DNA of 64,000 nucleotides, taken from the NCBI GenBank assembly GCA_019454985.1, contig JACFNF010000004.1:1-64000 (forward strand), read 5' to 3'. This stretch comes from Bacteroidales bacterium (GTDB taxonomy: Bacteria; Bacteroidota; Bacteroidia; Bacteroidales; F082). Positions within the stretch are counted from its first letter, which is position 1, and each line of letters starts with the position of its first letter. Shown piece after piece: positions 53,092-63,651 of this stretch. Both the position numbers and the translations under genes were made by a program. The notes below the pieces were generated by a model. It was given only the letters and a program-made list of their open reading frames with translations. It did not search any database and was not told the DNA's origin.

Positions 53092-55205
53092 TTCAGCCAA
53101 AACGTGAGATTCTATGGCGCGTTTATATCGTATATGCCGTTTGCCTGATTGCCGGGATTGTTATTCTGGCACGCATCATCCAGCTACAGACCAAGTATAG
53201 AGACGAGCTTTTAGAAATGGCCAAGAAACAGGAAGTCAGGGTATTCGACATTCCGGCTATGCGAGGCAATATTTATTCGGCCGATGGTTCAATGCTGGCC
53301 ACTACGGTCCCCATTTTTGAGGTAAGAATGGATGTTGCATCCGAGCTTATTGACGATGTGACTTTTAACACAAAGGTTGATTCCCTTGCCGAGGGGCTCT
53401 CACGAATTCTGGGCACTAAAGGCAAACGTGAGTTTCTACAGGATTTGCGTCGCGAAAGGATGGAGGGCAACCGTTACTGGCTGATCAAGAATCAGGCAAC
53501 CTATGCAGAGGTCAAAGCCTTAAAACAACTCCCCATTTTCAACCGCGGCAAATATAAAGGAGGGCTCATCCTGAATCCGGGCAGTAAACGCGAGAAACCA
53601 TTCAAAGATTTAGCCAACCGAACGATAGGCTACGAAAACAGCCGCGAAAACTTGTTTGTTGGCATCGAAGGAGCCTATCATGACATATTAAAAGGCACCA
53701 ATGGAAGGCAGGTAAAGCGAAGGATCAACCATGGTGATTGGGTGCCTCTGTATGACGAAAACGACGTTGAACCCGTGAATGGCTATGATATAGTGAGCAC
53801 GATTGACGTCAATATTCAGGATGTTGCCCAGAATGCCCTTCGCAAAAATCTGATTGAAAATGAAGCCGAACAAGGATGTGCCATATTGATGGAAGTTGCC
53901 ACAGGTCAGATTGTGGCCATCTCTAACCTTTCGTTAGACAAAAAAACCAAAACCTATAATGAAACCTACAATTACTCCATTGCCGAGAGTGTAGAGCCAG
54001 GATCAACGTTCAAACTTGCCTCGATGCTTGTTTTACTCAACGACAACAAAGTTCGGCCACGCGACAGCATGAATATCGGGAACGGTCAGATGAATTACTA
54101 CTCACGTACGATGAAAGACGTTCACCCCATTCGCAATGGGCGCATCACAGTGAGGGAGGCTTTTGAAAAATCATCGAATGTGGCCATTTCCAAATTGGTT
54201 TGGAACGCATATAAAGACCAGCCTTCGAAATATGTTGATGCCCTTTACCGCATGGGATTGAATCAGCCTCTTGGATTGGATATTCCGGGCGAACGCAAAC
54301 CCAATATTAAGCATCCAAGCAATAAACAAACATGGTCGGGAGTGACCCTCCCCTGGATGTCAATTGGTTACGAAATTACCATTACACCGCTACAAATGCT
54401 GACGCTCTACAATGCCGTGGCCAATGGCGGTAAAATGGTAAAGCCCCAGTTTATCAAAGAGATACGAAATGGAAACATCGTTATTCGTCGTTTTGAACCC
54501 ATCGTCATCAACGAAGCTATAGCCAGTGGGCCGGCTATTGATTCAGCACGAAAATTATTGGAAGGCGTTGTAGAGCGCGGCACCGCCAAAGCGCTCAGCA
54601 ACAGCCCATTCAAGATTGCCGGAAAAACCGGAACAGCACAGATTGCAAGTGGCAAAAGTGGATATAACAAACAAAATTACACTGCTTCTTTTGCAGGATA
54701 TTTCCCTGCAGGCAACCCCAAATACAGCTGTATTGTGATGGTGAGCAATCCTTCAGCAGGTAAAATTTATGGCGGAGCCGTTGCTGCACCGGTTTTCAAA
54801 GAAATTGCCGATAAAGTTTATGCCACACGCCCGGGCATTCATGATGGTTTTGAGAAAACAAGGCACGACAGCCTGACGGTTCCGGCTATCCCCGGAAAAT
54901 GTTTTGCGGCCGATGCGTATCAGCTTTACGATTTTTTAGGCGTCAGCAGCAATCCCAACATGAAGAACAATGCCTGGGTTGAAACACAGGCACAAAAATA
55001 CTCGATGCTGTTTAAACCGGCCGAAGTCCGCCAGGGTACCATCCCCGATATGAAAGGAATGAACGCCCGCGATGCGGTTTACCTGCTCGAAAACATGGGC
55101 TACAAAGCCATGATCAGTGGCAAAGGCCGGGTGGCAGCCCAATCGGTTGAGCCAGGCACATACGGCTTTCAAGGACAAACGGTTGAACTTACACTCATGA
55201 TGTGA
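53088..55205 (+). CDS. ftsI: Penicillin-binding protein 2/FtsI, septal transpeptidase with PASTA domain
   Basis: A 705-residue class B PBP that cross-links septal peptidoglycan. One helix at about 15-32 anchors the protein, followed by the dimerisation domain (from about 60). The transpeptidase domain has the SxxK motif with nucleophile Ser306 and Lys309 (EPGSTFKL), the SxN motif at 362-364, and KTG at 513-515. The last 65 residues (TIPDMKGMNARDAV... onward) form one PASTA repeat, as in Bacteroidota FtsI. The start overlaps ftsL by 4 bp and the TGA overlaps the murE ATG by 1 bp. Confidence 0.97.
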   Translation: MIQPKREILWRVYIVYAVCLIAGIVILARIIQLQTKYRDELLEMAKKQEVRVFDIPAMRGNIYSADGSMLATTVPIFEVRMDVASELIDDVTFNTKVDSLAEGLSRILGTKGKREFLQDLRRERMEGNRYWLIKNQATYAEVKALKQLPIFNRGKYKGGLILNPGSKREKPFKDLANRTIGYENSRENLFVGIEGAYHDILKGTNGRQVKRRINHGDWVPLYDENDVEPVNGYDIVSTIDVNIQDVAQNALRKNLIENEAEQGCAILMEVATGQIVAISNLSLDKKTKTYNETYNYSIAESVEPGSTFKLASMLVLLNDNKVRPRDSMNIGNGQMNYYSRTMKDVHPIRNGRITVREAFEKSSNVAISKLVWNAYKDQPSKYVDALYRMGLNQPLGLDIPGERKPNIKHPSNKQTWSGVTLPWMSIGYEITITPLQMLTLYNAVANGGKMVKPQFIKEIRNGNIVIRRFEPIVINEAIASGPAIDSARKLLEGVVERGTAKALSNSPFKIAGKTGTAQIASGKSGYNKQNYTASFAGYFPAGNPKYSCIVMVSNPSAGKIYGGAVAAPVFKEIADKVYATRPGIHDGFEKTRHDSLTVPAIPGKCFAADAYQLYDFLGVSSNPNMKNNAWVETQAQKYSMLFKPAEVRQGTIPDMKGMNARDAVYLLENMGYKAMISGKGRVAAQSVEPGTYGFQGQTVELTLMM

Positions 55206-56674
55206 TGCAAGCCCGATTGAACGACATATTGCAAGATGCCGCTGTAAAGCAAATAATTGGCCCAACCAACCTCAGCGTTGAACGTTTGGTATTCGATTCA
55301 CGCATTGTCAGGCAGGGAGATGTATTTTTTGCCATCAGAGGAACCACTTCCGATGGTCATCAGTACATTGCCAATGCACTTGCACAAGGTGCAATCGCCA
55401 TTGTTTGCGAACATCTCCCCGAATTTGCCGATTCACAATGCACCTGGATATTAGTTGAGAACTCAGCTTACAGTTTGGCAAAAGCAGCAGCGGCATTTTA
55501 TGGCCATCCGTCACGAAAACTGAAACTGACAGGCGTTACGGGTACGAACGGAAAAACAACAATTGCAACTTTACTGCATCAACTCTTTGACCAGGCAGGA
55601 TATCCGAGTGGGTTGATTTCAACCATTTGCAACAAGATTGGCCGAAAAATCATTCCTTCAACCCACACCACACCTGATCCGGTCAGCCTGAATGCTTTGC
55701 TGTCCGAAATGGTTGAAGCCGGCTGTTCACATGTTTTCATGGAGGTAAGCTCACACGCCATGACCCAGATGCGCACCTTCGGTTTGCAATTTGCCGGAGC
55801 GATTTTCACCAATCTCACCCACGACCATTTGGATTATCATGGGACATTTTCCGCTTATCGGGATGCAAAAAAACTCTTTTTCGATCTTCTGGGTTCTGAA
55901 AGCTTTGCCTTAGTAAATGCTGATGACAAAAACGGCTTGTACATGGTTCAAAACACCCATGCCCGTGTGAGTACATACAGCTTAAACGGAACGGCAACAT
56001 TCAAGGCTAAAATTCTGGAGAACAACTTCGAAGGCCTAATTCTCAACCTCGATGGCAATGAAGTTTATACACAACTGATTGGCCGTTTTAACGCTTACAA
56101 TTTGACAGCCATTTACGGAGCAGCTCTTTTGCTGGGGATGGAGCGCGAAACGGTATTGCGGGGGCTAAGCCTGCTGCAAAGCGCCGAAGGTCGTTTTGAT
56201 CAGTTACGCTCAACCAATGGCATCACCGCCATCATTGATTATGCCCACACTCCCGATGCTTTGCTGAATGTGCTGAAGACCATCGGGACAATCAGAACGC
56301 ACAACGAACAACTGATCACTGTGGCCGGAGCCGGAGGCAACCGCGACAAAACCAAACGTCCGGAAATGGCTCGTGTGGCCGTCGAAAACAGTAATCTTCT
56401 TATTCTCACTTCCGACAATCCTCGCAATGAAGACCCTATGGCCATCATTGACGATATGCGCAAAGGCATCCCTGGTGAGCATTTCAAAAAATATATTGTT
56501 ATTGCCGACCGACGCGAGGCCATCAAAACAGCAGTGATGATGGCTAAACCGGGCGACATCATTCTCATTGCAGGGAAAGGGCACGAGAAATATCAGGAAA
56601 TCAAAGGTGTGAAATTCCCATTCGACGATAAGGAAGAAGTCATCCAACTTTTTAATCATCTTCAAAAACCTTAG
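55205..56674 (+). CDS. murE: UDP-N-acetylmuramoyl-tripeptide synthetase, meso-DAP type
   Basis: A 489-residue Mur ligase that adds the third amino acid to UDP-MurNAc-dipeptide. The ATP loop [11 protein letters not shown] is at about 110-120. The substrate-specificity motif DNPR near residue 400 is the mark of meso-diaminopimelate addition, so the peptidoglycan of this organism is meso-DAP type. The ATG overlaps the ftsI stop (TGATG), and a GTG one codon upstream lies inside the ftsI coding end. The mraY gene follows after 4 bp. Confidence 0.97.
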   Translation: MQARLNDILQDAAVKQIIGPTNLSVERLVFDSRIVRQGDVFFAIRGTTSDGHQYIANALAQGAIAIVCEHLPEFADSQCTWILVENSAYSLAKAAAAFYGHPSRKLKLTGVTGTNGKTTIATLLHQLFDQAGYPSGLISTICNKIGRKIIPSTHTTPDPVSLNALLSEMVEAGCSHVFMEVSSHAMTQMRTFGLQFAGAIFTNLTHDHLDYHGTFSAYRDAKKLFFDLLGSESFALVNADDKNGLYMVQNTHARVSTYSLNGTATFKAKILENNFEGLILNLDGNEVYTQLIGRFNAYNLTAIYGAALLLGMERETVLRGLSLLQSAEGRFDQLRSTNGITAIIDYAHTPDALLNVLKTIGTIRTHNEQLITVAGAGGNRDKTKRPEMARVAVENSNLLILTSDNPRNEDPMAIIDDMRKGIPGEHFKKYIVIADRREAIKTAVMMAKPGDIILIAGKGHEKYQEIKGVKFPFDDKEEVIQLFNHLQKP

Positions 56675-56678
56675 CGAT

Positions 56679-57920
56679 ATGTTGTATTACTTTTTTTCAT
56701 ATTTGGACAGGGTGTATGATTTTCCTGGGGCGCAAGTGTTTCAGTACATTTCGTTTAGGGCTGCTGCTGCCGTACTTACCTCGCTTACCATTGCATTGGT
56801 ATTTGGCGAAAGTTGGATAAATTTTCTAAATCGCAAACAAGTTGGCGAAACCGTCAGGGACCTTGGGTTGGAAGGTCAATTAGAAAAACAAGGAACTCCC
56901 ACCATGGGCGGTATCATCATCATTGCTGCCATTGTGGTTCCTACACTGCTCTTTACCCAGCTCGACAACACCTACATATTGCTGATGCTTTTCACCACCC
57001 TATGGCTTGGCATGATCGGTTTTGCGGATGACTACATTAAGGTCTTCAAAAAAAACAAGAGAGGCCTGCCAGGCAAGATGAAAATCATCGGCCAGGTGAT
57101 TCTGGGTCTTGTCGTCAGCATCACCATGTATTTCGATGCTTCGGTTGTAACCCGTGAGAAAAACCTGTCGGAAAAAATCGAGGTTGCAGCTCATCATTCA
57201 GTAACAGAACATTTTACACGTTTTGGAGAAAGCGAACATGGCGCTATCAAAACCACCATACCTTTTATTAAAAACAATGAGTTTGATTATGCTAATCTGA
57301 TTCAGTGGATTGGACCCGAATACCGGAAATGGGCCTTTTTGGTTTTTATTCCAATTGTTATTTTCATTATCACTTCAATTAGTAACGGAGCCAATCTAAC
57401 CGACGGGATGGATGGTCTGGCGACGGGCACTTCAGCCATCATTGGCGCCACGCTTGGGATACTTGCATGGGTTTCGGGCAACATCATCTTCGCTGATTAT
57501 CTGAATATCATGTACTTACCCAATACGGGCGAGTTAACCATTTTTATCAGCGCCTTTGTTGGAGCTACTGTCGGCTTTTTGTGGTACAACTCTTTTCCGG
57601 CGCAGGTTTTCATGGGCGACACCGGCAGCCTGACCATTGGCGGCATCATTGCTGTTTTTGCCATCCTTATACGTAAAGAGTTGCTTATGCCCATTCTCTG
57701 TGGGATCTTCCTTGTCGAAAGCCTCTCGGTTATCATACAAGTAAGTTATTTCAAATACACCCGCAAAAAATTTGGTGAAGGTCGGCGCATTTTTCGGATG
57801 TCGCCCCTGCATCATCACTTTCAAAAGAAGGGACATCCCGAACCCAAAATTGTCCTGAGGTTTCAAATTATTGGAATTTTCCTTGCTGTGATCACCATCA
57901 TTACACTAAAACTCAGATAG
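56679..57920 (+). CDS. mraY: Phospho-N-acetylmuramoyl-pentapeptide-transferase
   Basis: A 413-residue polytopic enzyme that makes lipid I by attaching phospho-MurNAc-pentapeptide to undecaprenyl phosphate. The active-site Asp pair is visible in GFADDYIK near 114, with [13 protein letters not shown] near 240 and [14 protein letters not shown] near 374. It is longer than the E. coli enzyme (360 residues) because of an insert of about 50 residues after the fourth helix ([29 protein letters not shown], quoted by position), a Bacteroidota feature. Middle of the dcw operon. Confidence 0.97.
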   Translation: MLYYFFSYLDRVYDFPGAQVFQYISFRAAAAVLTSLTIALVFGESWINFLNRKQVGETVRDLGLEGQLEKQGTPTMGGIIIIAAIVVPTLLFTQLDNTYILLMLFTTLWLGMIGFADDYIKVFKKNKRGLPGKMKIIGQVILGLVVSITMYFDASVVTREKNLSEKIEVAAHHSVTEHFTRFGESEHGAIKTTIPFIKNNEFDYANLIQWIGPEYRKWAFLVFIPIVIFIITSISNGANLTDGMDGLATGTSAIIGATLGILAWVSGNIIFADYLNIMYLPNTGELTIFISAFVGATVGFLWYNSFPAQVFMGDTGSLTIGGIIAVFAILIRKELLMPILCGIFLVESLSVIIQVSYFKYTRKKFGEGRRIFRMSPLHHHFQKKGHPEPKIVLRFQIIGIFLAVITIITLKLR

Positions 57921-57923
57921 TTA

Positions 57924-59276
57924 ATGAATGCTAATCGGAATAAATACAATCAAGTCCTTGTGCTGGGCGCCGGTGAAAGCGGCATCGGTGCAGCTCTGCT
58001 TGCCGTTAAAAACGGCCTTGAAGTATTTGTTTCCGATGCCGGTAAGATCCGCGAAACATACCGCTCACAGCTTGTGGCAGCCTCTATTCCATTCGAAGAA
58101 GGCGGCCATAGCCGTCAACGAATTGAGCAGGCCGAACTCATTGTTAAAAGTCCTGGTATTCCCGACAATAGCATGGCGCTTGCAGGAATTGACAGGCATA
58201 AGATCATTTCCGAAATTGAGTTTGCCTCATGGTTTACCAATGCAAAAATCATTGCCGTCACAGGAAGCAATGGCAAAACCACCACTACCCTGCTGCTCGG
58301 TCATATTTTACGACAAGCCGGCTTTGATGTGGGAGTAGCAGGGAATGTCGGGCCTAGTTTTGCAGCCTGTCTCAGCCAAAACGATCACGAATATTTTGTA
58401 CTTGAATTAAGCAGTTTCCAGCTTGACGGGATTCGTGACCTTCGTCCTGATGTAGCCATTTTGACCAATATTACACCCGATCATTTAGACAGATATGGCA
58501 ACTCGTTTGAAGCTTACGCACGCTCCAAATTCAGAATAACGCAAAACCAGCTAAGTACCGACTACTTTATTTACTGCTACGATGACCCCGAAACCACACG
58601 CCTTTTAAAAGAAACAGCTCCGGCAGCACGATGCATCCCGTTTGCTTCAGGTCATATTTTGGCCGGGGAAGGCGCTTATGAACATCATGGAATTCTTCGA
58701 TTTGAAATACAACAAAACACTTTCGACATGACTCTTGAACAACTGGCTCTGCAGGGAAGGCACAATGTTTACAATTCTTTAGCTGCCGGCCTTGCTTCAA
58801 AAATTATCGGTATCCGCAACGAAACCATTAAAATGAGCCTTTCCGATTGTCAAAATGTGGCTCATCGTCTTGAATATGTTGCCAACGTGCATGGCGCAGC
58901 CTATTACAACGACTCAAAAGCCACGAATGTCAATTCCACCTGGTATGCACTTGAAATGTTCGACCGCCCGATTGTGTGGATTGCGGGAGGAATTGACAAA
59001 GGCAACGATTACAGCCAGCTCCTGCCATTGGTTAGCAGGAAAGTCAAAGCATTGATCTGTCTTGGCCGCGACAACAGCAAGCTGATCGAGGCTTTTGAGG
59101 GAGTAGTTGAAACCATTGTTGAAACCCAATCGGCGGAACATGCGGTGTCAATGGCCTCGCTCTTATCGGAGAAAAACGATGTTGTGCTGCTTTCGCCGGC
59201 ATGTGCCAGCTTCGACTTGTTCGAAAATTATGAAGATCGTGGAAACCAATTCAAAAAAGCTGTACGCTCACTTTGA
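57924..59276 (+). CDS. murD: UDP-N-acetylmuramoyl-L-alanine:D-glutamate ligase
   Basis: A 450-residue Mur ligase that adds D-glutamate. The N-terminal substrate domain has VLGAGESGIGAALLA near residue 14, the P-loop GSNGKTTTT is near 112-120, and the glutamate-domain histidine and Asn segments (ITPDHLDRYGN near 181) are in place. Spaced 3 bp from mraY; the stop is 5 bp ahead of the ftsW ATG. Confidence 0.97.
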   Translation: MNANRNKYNQVLVLGAGESGIGAALLAVKNGLEVFVSDAGKIRETYRSQLVAASIPFEEGGHSRQRIEQAELIVKSPGIPDNSMALAGIDRHKIISEIEFASWFTNAKIIAVTGSNGKTTTTLLLGHILRQAGFDVGVAGNVGPSFAACLSQNDHEYFVLELSSFQLDGIRDLRPDVAILTNITPDHLDRYGNSFEAYARSKFRITQNQLSTDYFIYCYDDPETTRLLKETAPAARCIPFASGHILAGEGAYEHHGILRFEIQQNTFDMTLEQLALQGRHNVYNSLAAGLASKIIGIRNETIKMSLSDCQNVAHRLEYVANVHGAAYYNDSKATNVNSTWYALEMFDRPIVWIAGGIDKGNDYSQLLPLVSRKVKALICLGRDNSKLIEAFEGVVETIVETQSAEHAVSMASLLSEKNDVVLLSPACASFDLFENYEDRGNQFKKAVRSL

Positions 59277-59281
59277 CTAAT

Positions 59282-60439
59282 ATGGGTATTTTCAGAGACA
59301 TAAAAGGCGATAAAGTGATTTGGGCCATCGTACTGTTGCTGTCGGTTTTTTCGATTCTGGCAGTTTACAGCTCCACCTATAGTTTGGCATATGAACAAAA
59401 AGGAGGTAACACCAGTCATTTCATTCTGAAGCACAGTATCATTCTGGCTATCGGTTTTCTTTTTATCTATCTGGCCCATAAAGTCAAATACATATATTTT
59501 TCGCCTTTTCTGCAAATTGCACTCTGGATAAGCATCCCCTTGTTAATTTTTACCCTTCTTTATGGCGTTGATCTGAATGAAGCAAAACGTGTACTGCAAT
59601 TGCCTTTCAAGCTCACGTTTCAGACCAGCGATTTGGCCAAACTCACCCTGATCACTTATCTGGCACGTACTTTAACTAAAAAACAAGACAATATCAAGGA
59701 TTTCAAATCGGCTTTCGTCCCCTTGATGATTCCGGTGTTGATCATTGTATTTCTGATTTTACCGGCCAATCTTTCAACAGCCGCCATGTTGCTGATTACC
59801 AGCCTTGTATTGATGTTTATCGGCAGGGTGAAACTCAAATATATTTTTTCATTAATCGGCCTCGCCATCGCTTCTTTCATGCTGTTTATCCTGATTTTGA
59901 AAATGATGCCCGAAGGAAACCAAGGGCGTATGCAGACCTGGAAAAACCGTATTGAAAACAAAAGCGATCATTATCAGGCCGAACAAGCCAAAATAGCCAT
60001 TGCAAGCGGAGGATTGTTTGGCAAAGGACCCGGCAACAGCACCCAGCGCAACTTCCTTCCACACCCCTACTCTGATTTTATTTATGCCATCATCATCGAA
60101 GAGTACGGTCTGATTGGGGGAGCTTTTGTGTTATTATTATACCTCATTCTGTTATTCAGAGCGGTGGTTATCGTCACAAAAATCCCGCAAACCTTTGGCG
60201 CTTTCCTAACCATTGGCGTAACGTTTAGTTTAGTTTTTCAGGCCATGATCAATATGTTGGTTGCTGTTAGCGTATTTCCGGTCACAGGTCAACCCTTGCC
60301 TATGGTGAGTATGGGCGGTACATCAATCTGGTTTACAAGTATTTCATTTGGCATTATTCTGAGTGTGAGCAAAGAAGTGGCTAATAAACCCGAAAAAAAT
60401 AACCCCGATGAAGCATCAGTCGTTGAAAGTTGTGATTAG
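59282..60439 (+). CDS. ftsW: Cell division protein FtsW (SEDS glycosyltransferase)
   Basis: A 385-residue SEDS protein that polymerises lipid II at the septum with FtsI. It has ten hydrophobic segments. The ATG at 59282 is preferred over an in-frame TTG three codons upstream that overlaps the murD stop. The long extracellular loop has the GLFGKGPGNSTQRNFLPHPYSDFIYAI segment near 245-271 (quoted by position), and the conserved GGTSIWFTSISFGIILS near 345 is in the family signature region. It overlaps murG by 32 bp. Confidence 0.96.
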   Translation: MGIFRDIKGDKVIWAIVLLLSVFSILAVYSSTYSLAYEQKGGNTSHFILKHSIILAIGFLFIYLAHKVKYIYFSPFLQIALWISIPLLIFTLLYGVDLNEAKRVLQLPFKLTFQTSDLAKLTLITYLARTLTKKQDNIKDFKSAFVPLMIPVLIIVFLILPANLSTAAMLLITSLVLMFIGRVKLKYIFSLIGLAIASFMLFILILKMMPEGNQGRMQTWKNRIENKSDHYQAEQAKIAIASGGLFGKGPGNSTQRNFLPHPYSDFIYAIIIEEYGLIGGAFVLLLYLILLFRAVVIVTKIPQTFGAFLTIGVTFSLVFQAMINMLVAVSVFPVTGQPLPMVSMGGTSIWFTSISFGIILSVSKEVANKPEKNNPDEASVVESCD

Positions 60440-61520
60440 TGGAGGCGGAACAGGCGGCCATATCTTTCCGGCCATTGCCATTGCCGATGCTTTGAAGTTG
60501 GCAGATGGAAATGTGCAGATTCTCTTTGTTGGCGCAAAAGGCAGGATGGAAATGGAAAAAGTTCCTCAAGCAGGCTACCCCATCAAAGGGCTGAACATCA
60601 CAGGGTTTCAACGAAAATGGAGTTTTTCAAATTTGATATTTCCGCTTCGGTTAGTTGTATCTTTAATCAAATCCTGGTTTATCCTGCGGTCATTCCGTCC
60701 CGACGTGGTTGTGGGGGTTGGTGGTTATGCCAGCGGACCGACACTGCGAGCTGCAACCTGGCTCAATATTCCCAGCCTCATTCAGGAGCAAAACTCATAT
60801 CCGGGCATCACCAACCGACTTTTGGGCGGCAAGGTGAACACCATTTGTGTAGCTTACGACCGCATGGAGCGATGGTTTCCGGCTAAAAAAACCGTTCTGA
60901 CGGGCAATCCTGTCCGAACTGCTTCGGTGGATATCGTGGGGAAACGACAGGAAGCTGCACATTTTTTTGGCATGGATCAAACACATCCGGTTTTGCTTGT
61001 CATCGGCGGCAGCCAGGGTGCGTTGGCCATCAACCATGCCATACTGGAAAACCTCAATCTTTTTTCGGATAACACGGTTCAACTCATCTGGCAAACTGGG
61101 AAAGCGTTTTACACCGAAGCCATGCAAACTGTTGAATCTGCCCGATTGTCCAAGCAAATCAAAGTGGTTTCCTTTATCGAAAAGATGGACTTTGCCTATG
61201 CTGTTGCCGACCTCATCATTTCGAGAGCCGGAGCGATTGCCATTGCTGAGATCAGCATTGTTGGTAAACCAGTGATATTAGTTCCGCTACCCACAGCCGC
61301 CGAAGATCATCAAACAAGCAATGCTCTGCGTTTGGCAGAAGCCGGTGCAGCAATACTCATCCCCAATCATGAAGCAGCACAACAGTTGCTGCCGACAGCT
61401 TTCAGCCTCATTGAACAGCCGGAGAAACTATCTTCAATGGCTAATGCAGTGACTTCATTTGGCCGACCTGAAGCCACACATCTCATTGTTAAAGAAATAC
61501 TTAATCTCGTAAAACAATGA
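60408..61520 (+). CDS. murG: UDP-N-acetylglucosamine transferase MurG
   Basis: A 370-residue GT28 enzyme that adds GlcNAc to lipid I to make lipid II at the inner membrane surface. The phosphate loop ISGGGTGGHIFPAIAIA lies at 10-26, the second loop VGVGGYASGPTLRA near 100, and the GGSQGA and donor-binding segments follow near 194 and 280. The ATG at 60408 lies 32 bp inside the ftsW end; a later TTG at 60423 would also preserve the GGGTGGH loop. The murC gene overlaps the stop by 4 bp. Confidence 0.97.
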   Translation: MKHQSLKVVISGGGTGGHIFPAIAIADALKLADGNVQILFVGAKGRMEMEKVPQAGYPIKGLNITGFQRKWSFSNLIFPLRLVVSLIKSWFILRSFRPDVVVGVGGYASGPTLRAATWLNIPSLIQEQNSYPGITNRLLGGKVNTICVAYDRMERWFPAKKTVLTGNPVRTASVDIVGKRQEAAHFFGMDQTHPVLLVIGGSQGALAINHAILENLNLFSDNTVQLIWQTGKAFYTEAMQTVESARLSKQIKVVSFIEKMDFAYAVADLIISRAGAIAIAEISIVGKPVILVPLPTAAEDHQTSNALRLAEAGAAILIPNHEAAQQLLPTAFSLIEQPEKLSSMANAVTSFGRPEATHLIVKEILNLVKQ

Positions 61521-62863
61521 AAGCACCGGTTCAACATTTATATTTTGTCGGCATTGGCGGCATTGGCATGAGCGCTCTTGCGCGATATTTCAATCGAAGC
61601 GGCGCCATTGTTTCGGGCTATGACCGCGTGCGCACGCCTTTGACAGCAGCATTGGAAGCTGAAGGCATTCAAATTCATTATACGGATAACCCTGACCAGC
61701 TTCCACAACACATTGATTTAGCCATTTATACACCAGCCGTTCCAAACGACATGCTGGAAATGGCAGAAATCAGAAGACTTGGCATCGCCCTGAAAAAACG
61801 TGCCGAAGTGCTTGAAGAAATCACTGAAGGCAGCAAAGTGATCGCTGTGGCCGGCACTCACGGCAAGACCACCGTTACATCAATGATCAGCCATTTGCTG
61901 GTCGAGGCTGGCATTCCCATCGCAGCATTTATCGGTGGTATTGCCAATAACTTCGGAAATAATTTTGTATTCATGCCCGACAGTCGGTTTATTGTGGTTG
62001 AAGCCGACGAATATGACAAGAGCTTTTTGCGTTTAAAACCCGAGATAGCTTTAATATTATCCGTAGATTCCGACCATCTGGATATCTATCATAATCATGC
62101 TGAGCTAGTAGATCACTACCGTCGTTTTGCCATGAATATCAACAAAGGCGGAAAGGTGATCCATCGTGCTGATCTTGAAGATCTTCAAGTTCAAAACCCT
62201 ATTACTTTTGGGTTGAAAGGTCGTGCCACCCATCAGGCTCATCATATCCACATCGAAAACGGGCTTTATGTTTTTTCCTGGCTTCGTGAAGGACATCAGC
62301 CTATTGAAATAAAACTTCAGGTTCCGGGGAAACACAACATCGAGAATGCACTTGCCGCATCGGCTGTAGGTATAGAAATCGGCATTGAGCCCCAAATTAT
62401 TGCAGCAGCTTTGGCAACTTTTAAAGGTGTTGCCCGTCGTTTCGACCGGAAAGTAAACGGGCCAACTCATTATTATATTGACGATTATGCCCATCATCCG
62501 GCAGAGCTGACAGCCTGTATCACCGCAGCACGCGAGCTTTTTCCCGGAAAGAAAATCTGCGGCCTGTTTCAACCGCATCTTTTCAGCCGAACCCGTGATT
62601 TTCTCGACGACTTTGTCAGAAGCCTAAACCTGCTCGACGAGCTCATCCTCCTTGATATTTACCCCGCCCGCGAGCAACCCATTTCCGGAATCAGCTCACA
62701 GGTTTTGCTCGACAGGTGCAGCAACCCCTCGAAAATTCTTCTTGCGAAAGAAGAAGTTGCGGGCTATTTAGAAAACAATAAGCCCGAAGTGCTGATTAGC
62801 CTCGGAGCCGGAAATATTGACCAACTCGTTGAACCACTTACCAAATTGATTGCCTCATGGTAA
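61517..62863 (+). CDS. murC: UDP-N-acetylmuramate--L-alanine ligase
   Basis: A 448-residue Mur ligase that attaches L-alanine to UDP-MurNAc, the first step of peptide addition. The UDP-binding motif GIGGIGMSALAR is at 11-22, the P-loop AGTHGKTTVTS near 114-124 and the EADEYDKSFL motif near 157-166. The Mur_ligase_C region with YIDDYAHHPAEL near 318 follows. Normal length. It overlaps murG by 4 bp and ftsQ by 7 bp. Confidence 0.97.
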   Translation: MKAPVQHLYFVGIGGIGMSALARYFNRSGAIVSGYDRVRTPLTAALEAEGIQIHYTDNPDQLPQHIDLAIYTPAVPNDMLEMAEIRRLGIALKKRAEVLEEITEGSKVIAVAGTHGKTTVTSMISHLLVEAGIPIAAFIGGIANNFGNNFVFMPDSRFIVVEADEYDKSFLRLKPEIALILSVDSDHLDIYHNHAELVDHYRRFAMNINKGGKVIHRADLEDLQVQNPITFGLKGRATHQAHHIHIENGLYVFSWLREGHQPIEIKLQVPGKHNIENALAASAVGIEIGIEPQIIAAALATFKGVARRFDRKVNGPTHYYIDDYAHHPAELTACITAARELFPGKKICGLFQPHLFSRTRDFLDDFVRSLNLLDELILLDIYPAREQPISGISSQVLLDRCSNPSKILLAKEEVAGYLENNKPEVLISLGAGNIDQLVEPLTKLIASW

Positions 62864-63651
62864 AACGCATCCTCACCATACTCACCTGGACGCTCAGTTT
62901 TGCCGGATTAGTTGTATTACTGGGCTTTGCACGACAAACACACTATCTGAAACCCGTTTCGGGCCTTGATTTAACCATTGATCATCAGCCCGAAGGCAGC
63001 TTTCTCCCCTACAATCAAACCTATGCTTCAATTGGCGAGTTAGTAGGCTATCATGGATTGAAAAGTTTAGGCAGCGTCAACCTACGGCAACTCAGGGAGC
63101 AGCTCAAGAAAAACCCATATGTTGCTCAGGCAGAAGCTTATACCACTTTGGGACGCAAATTCAAAATTAGATTGGTGGAGCGCAAACCAATTCTACGCTT
63201 TTTTACCCAAACTGGCCAAACCTTTTATATTGACGACGAGATGGTGATTTTCCCAACCCATATGGATTATGTTGCAAGAGTAATGGTTGCCAACGGGAAT
63301 ATACCGTCAGTTCCCGTTCAGGATCATCAAGCGTTACCGCTTCAACAGCTTATGAATCGCAAACATATGGTCATACCGGTAGCGGTTGTCGCAAAAGCCA
63401 TTCAAAAAGATAAGTTACTCAACGTTTTAATAGATCAGTTATTTGTCACTGACGACAGTTTAATAGAGCTCAGCCCGAAGATAGGCAATGCCCCTGTTAT
63501 ACTAGGCGACACAAGCCATCTTCAGGAAAAAATTGGAGCTGTGTCGGCTTTTTTCCGCACTCAATCAGACAATCCGGAGCTAAGTCGCTACCAAAGCATC
63601 AATGCAAGTTTTCGAAATCAGATTGTATGTACCAAAAACGATACCCTATGA
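62857..63651 (+). CDS. ftsQ: Cell division protein FtsQ/DivIB
   Basis: A 264-residue bitopic protein. A short basic N-terminus leads into one helix at about 5-24. The periplasmic part has a POTRA-like start and the conserved LRQLREQLKKNPYVAQAEAYTTLGRKFKIRLVERKPILRF block (residues about 75-115, quoted by position), which defines FtsQ in Bacteroidota. It helps assemble FtsL and FtsW/FtsI at the septum. The start overlaps murC by 7 bp and the stop overlaps ftsA by 4 bp. Confidence 0.93.
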   Translation: MVKRILTILTWTLSFAGLVVLLGFARQTHYLKPVSGLDLTIDHQPEGSFLPYNQTYASIGELVGYHGLKSLGSVNLRQLREQLKKNPYVAQAEAYTTLGRKFKIRLVERKPILRFFTQTGQTFYIDDEMVIFPTHMDYVARVMVANGNIPSVPVQDHQALPLQQLMNRKHMVIPVAVVAKAIQKDKLLNVLIDQLFVTDDSLIELSPKIGNAPVILGDTSHLQEKIGAVSAFFRTQSDNPELSRYQSINASFRNQIVCTKNDTL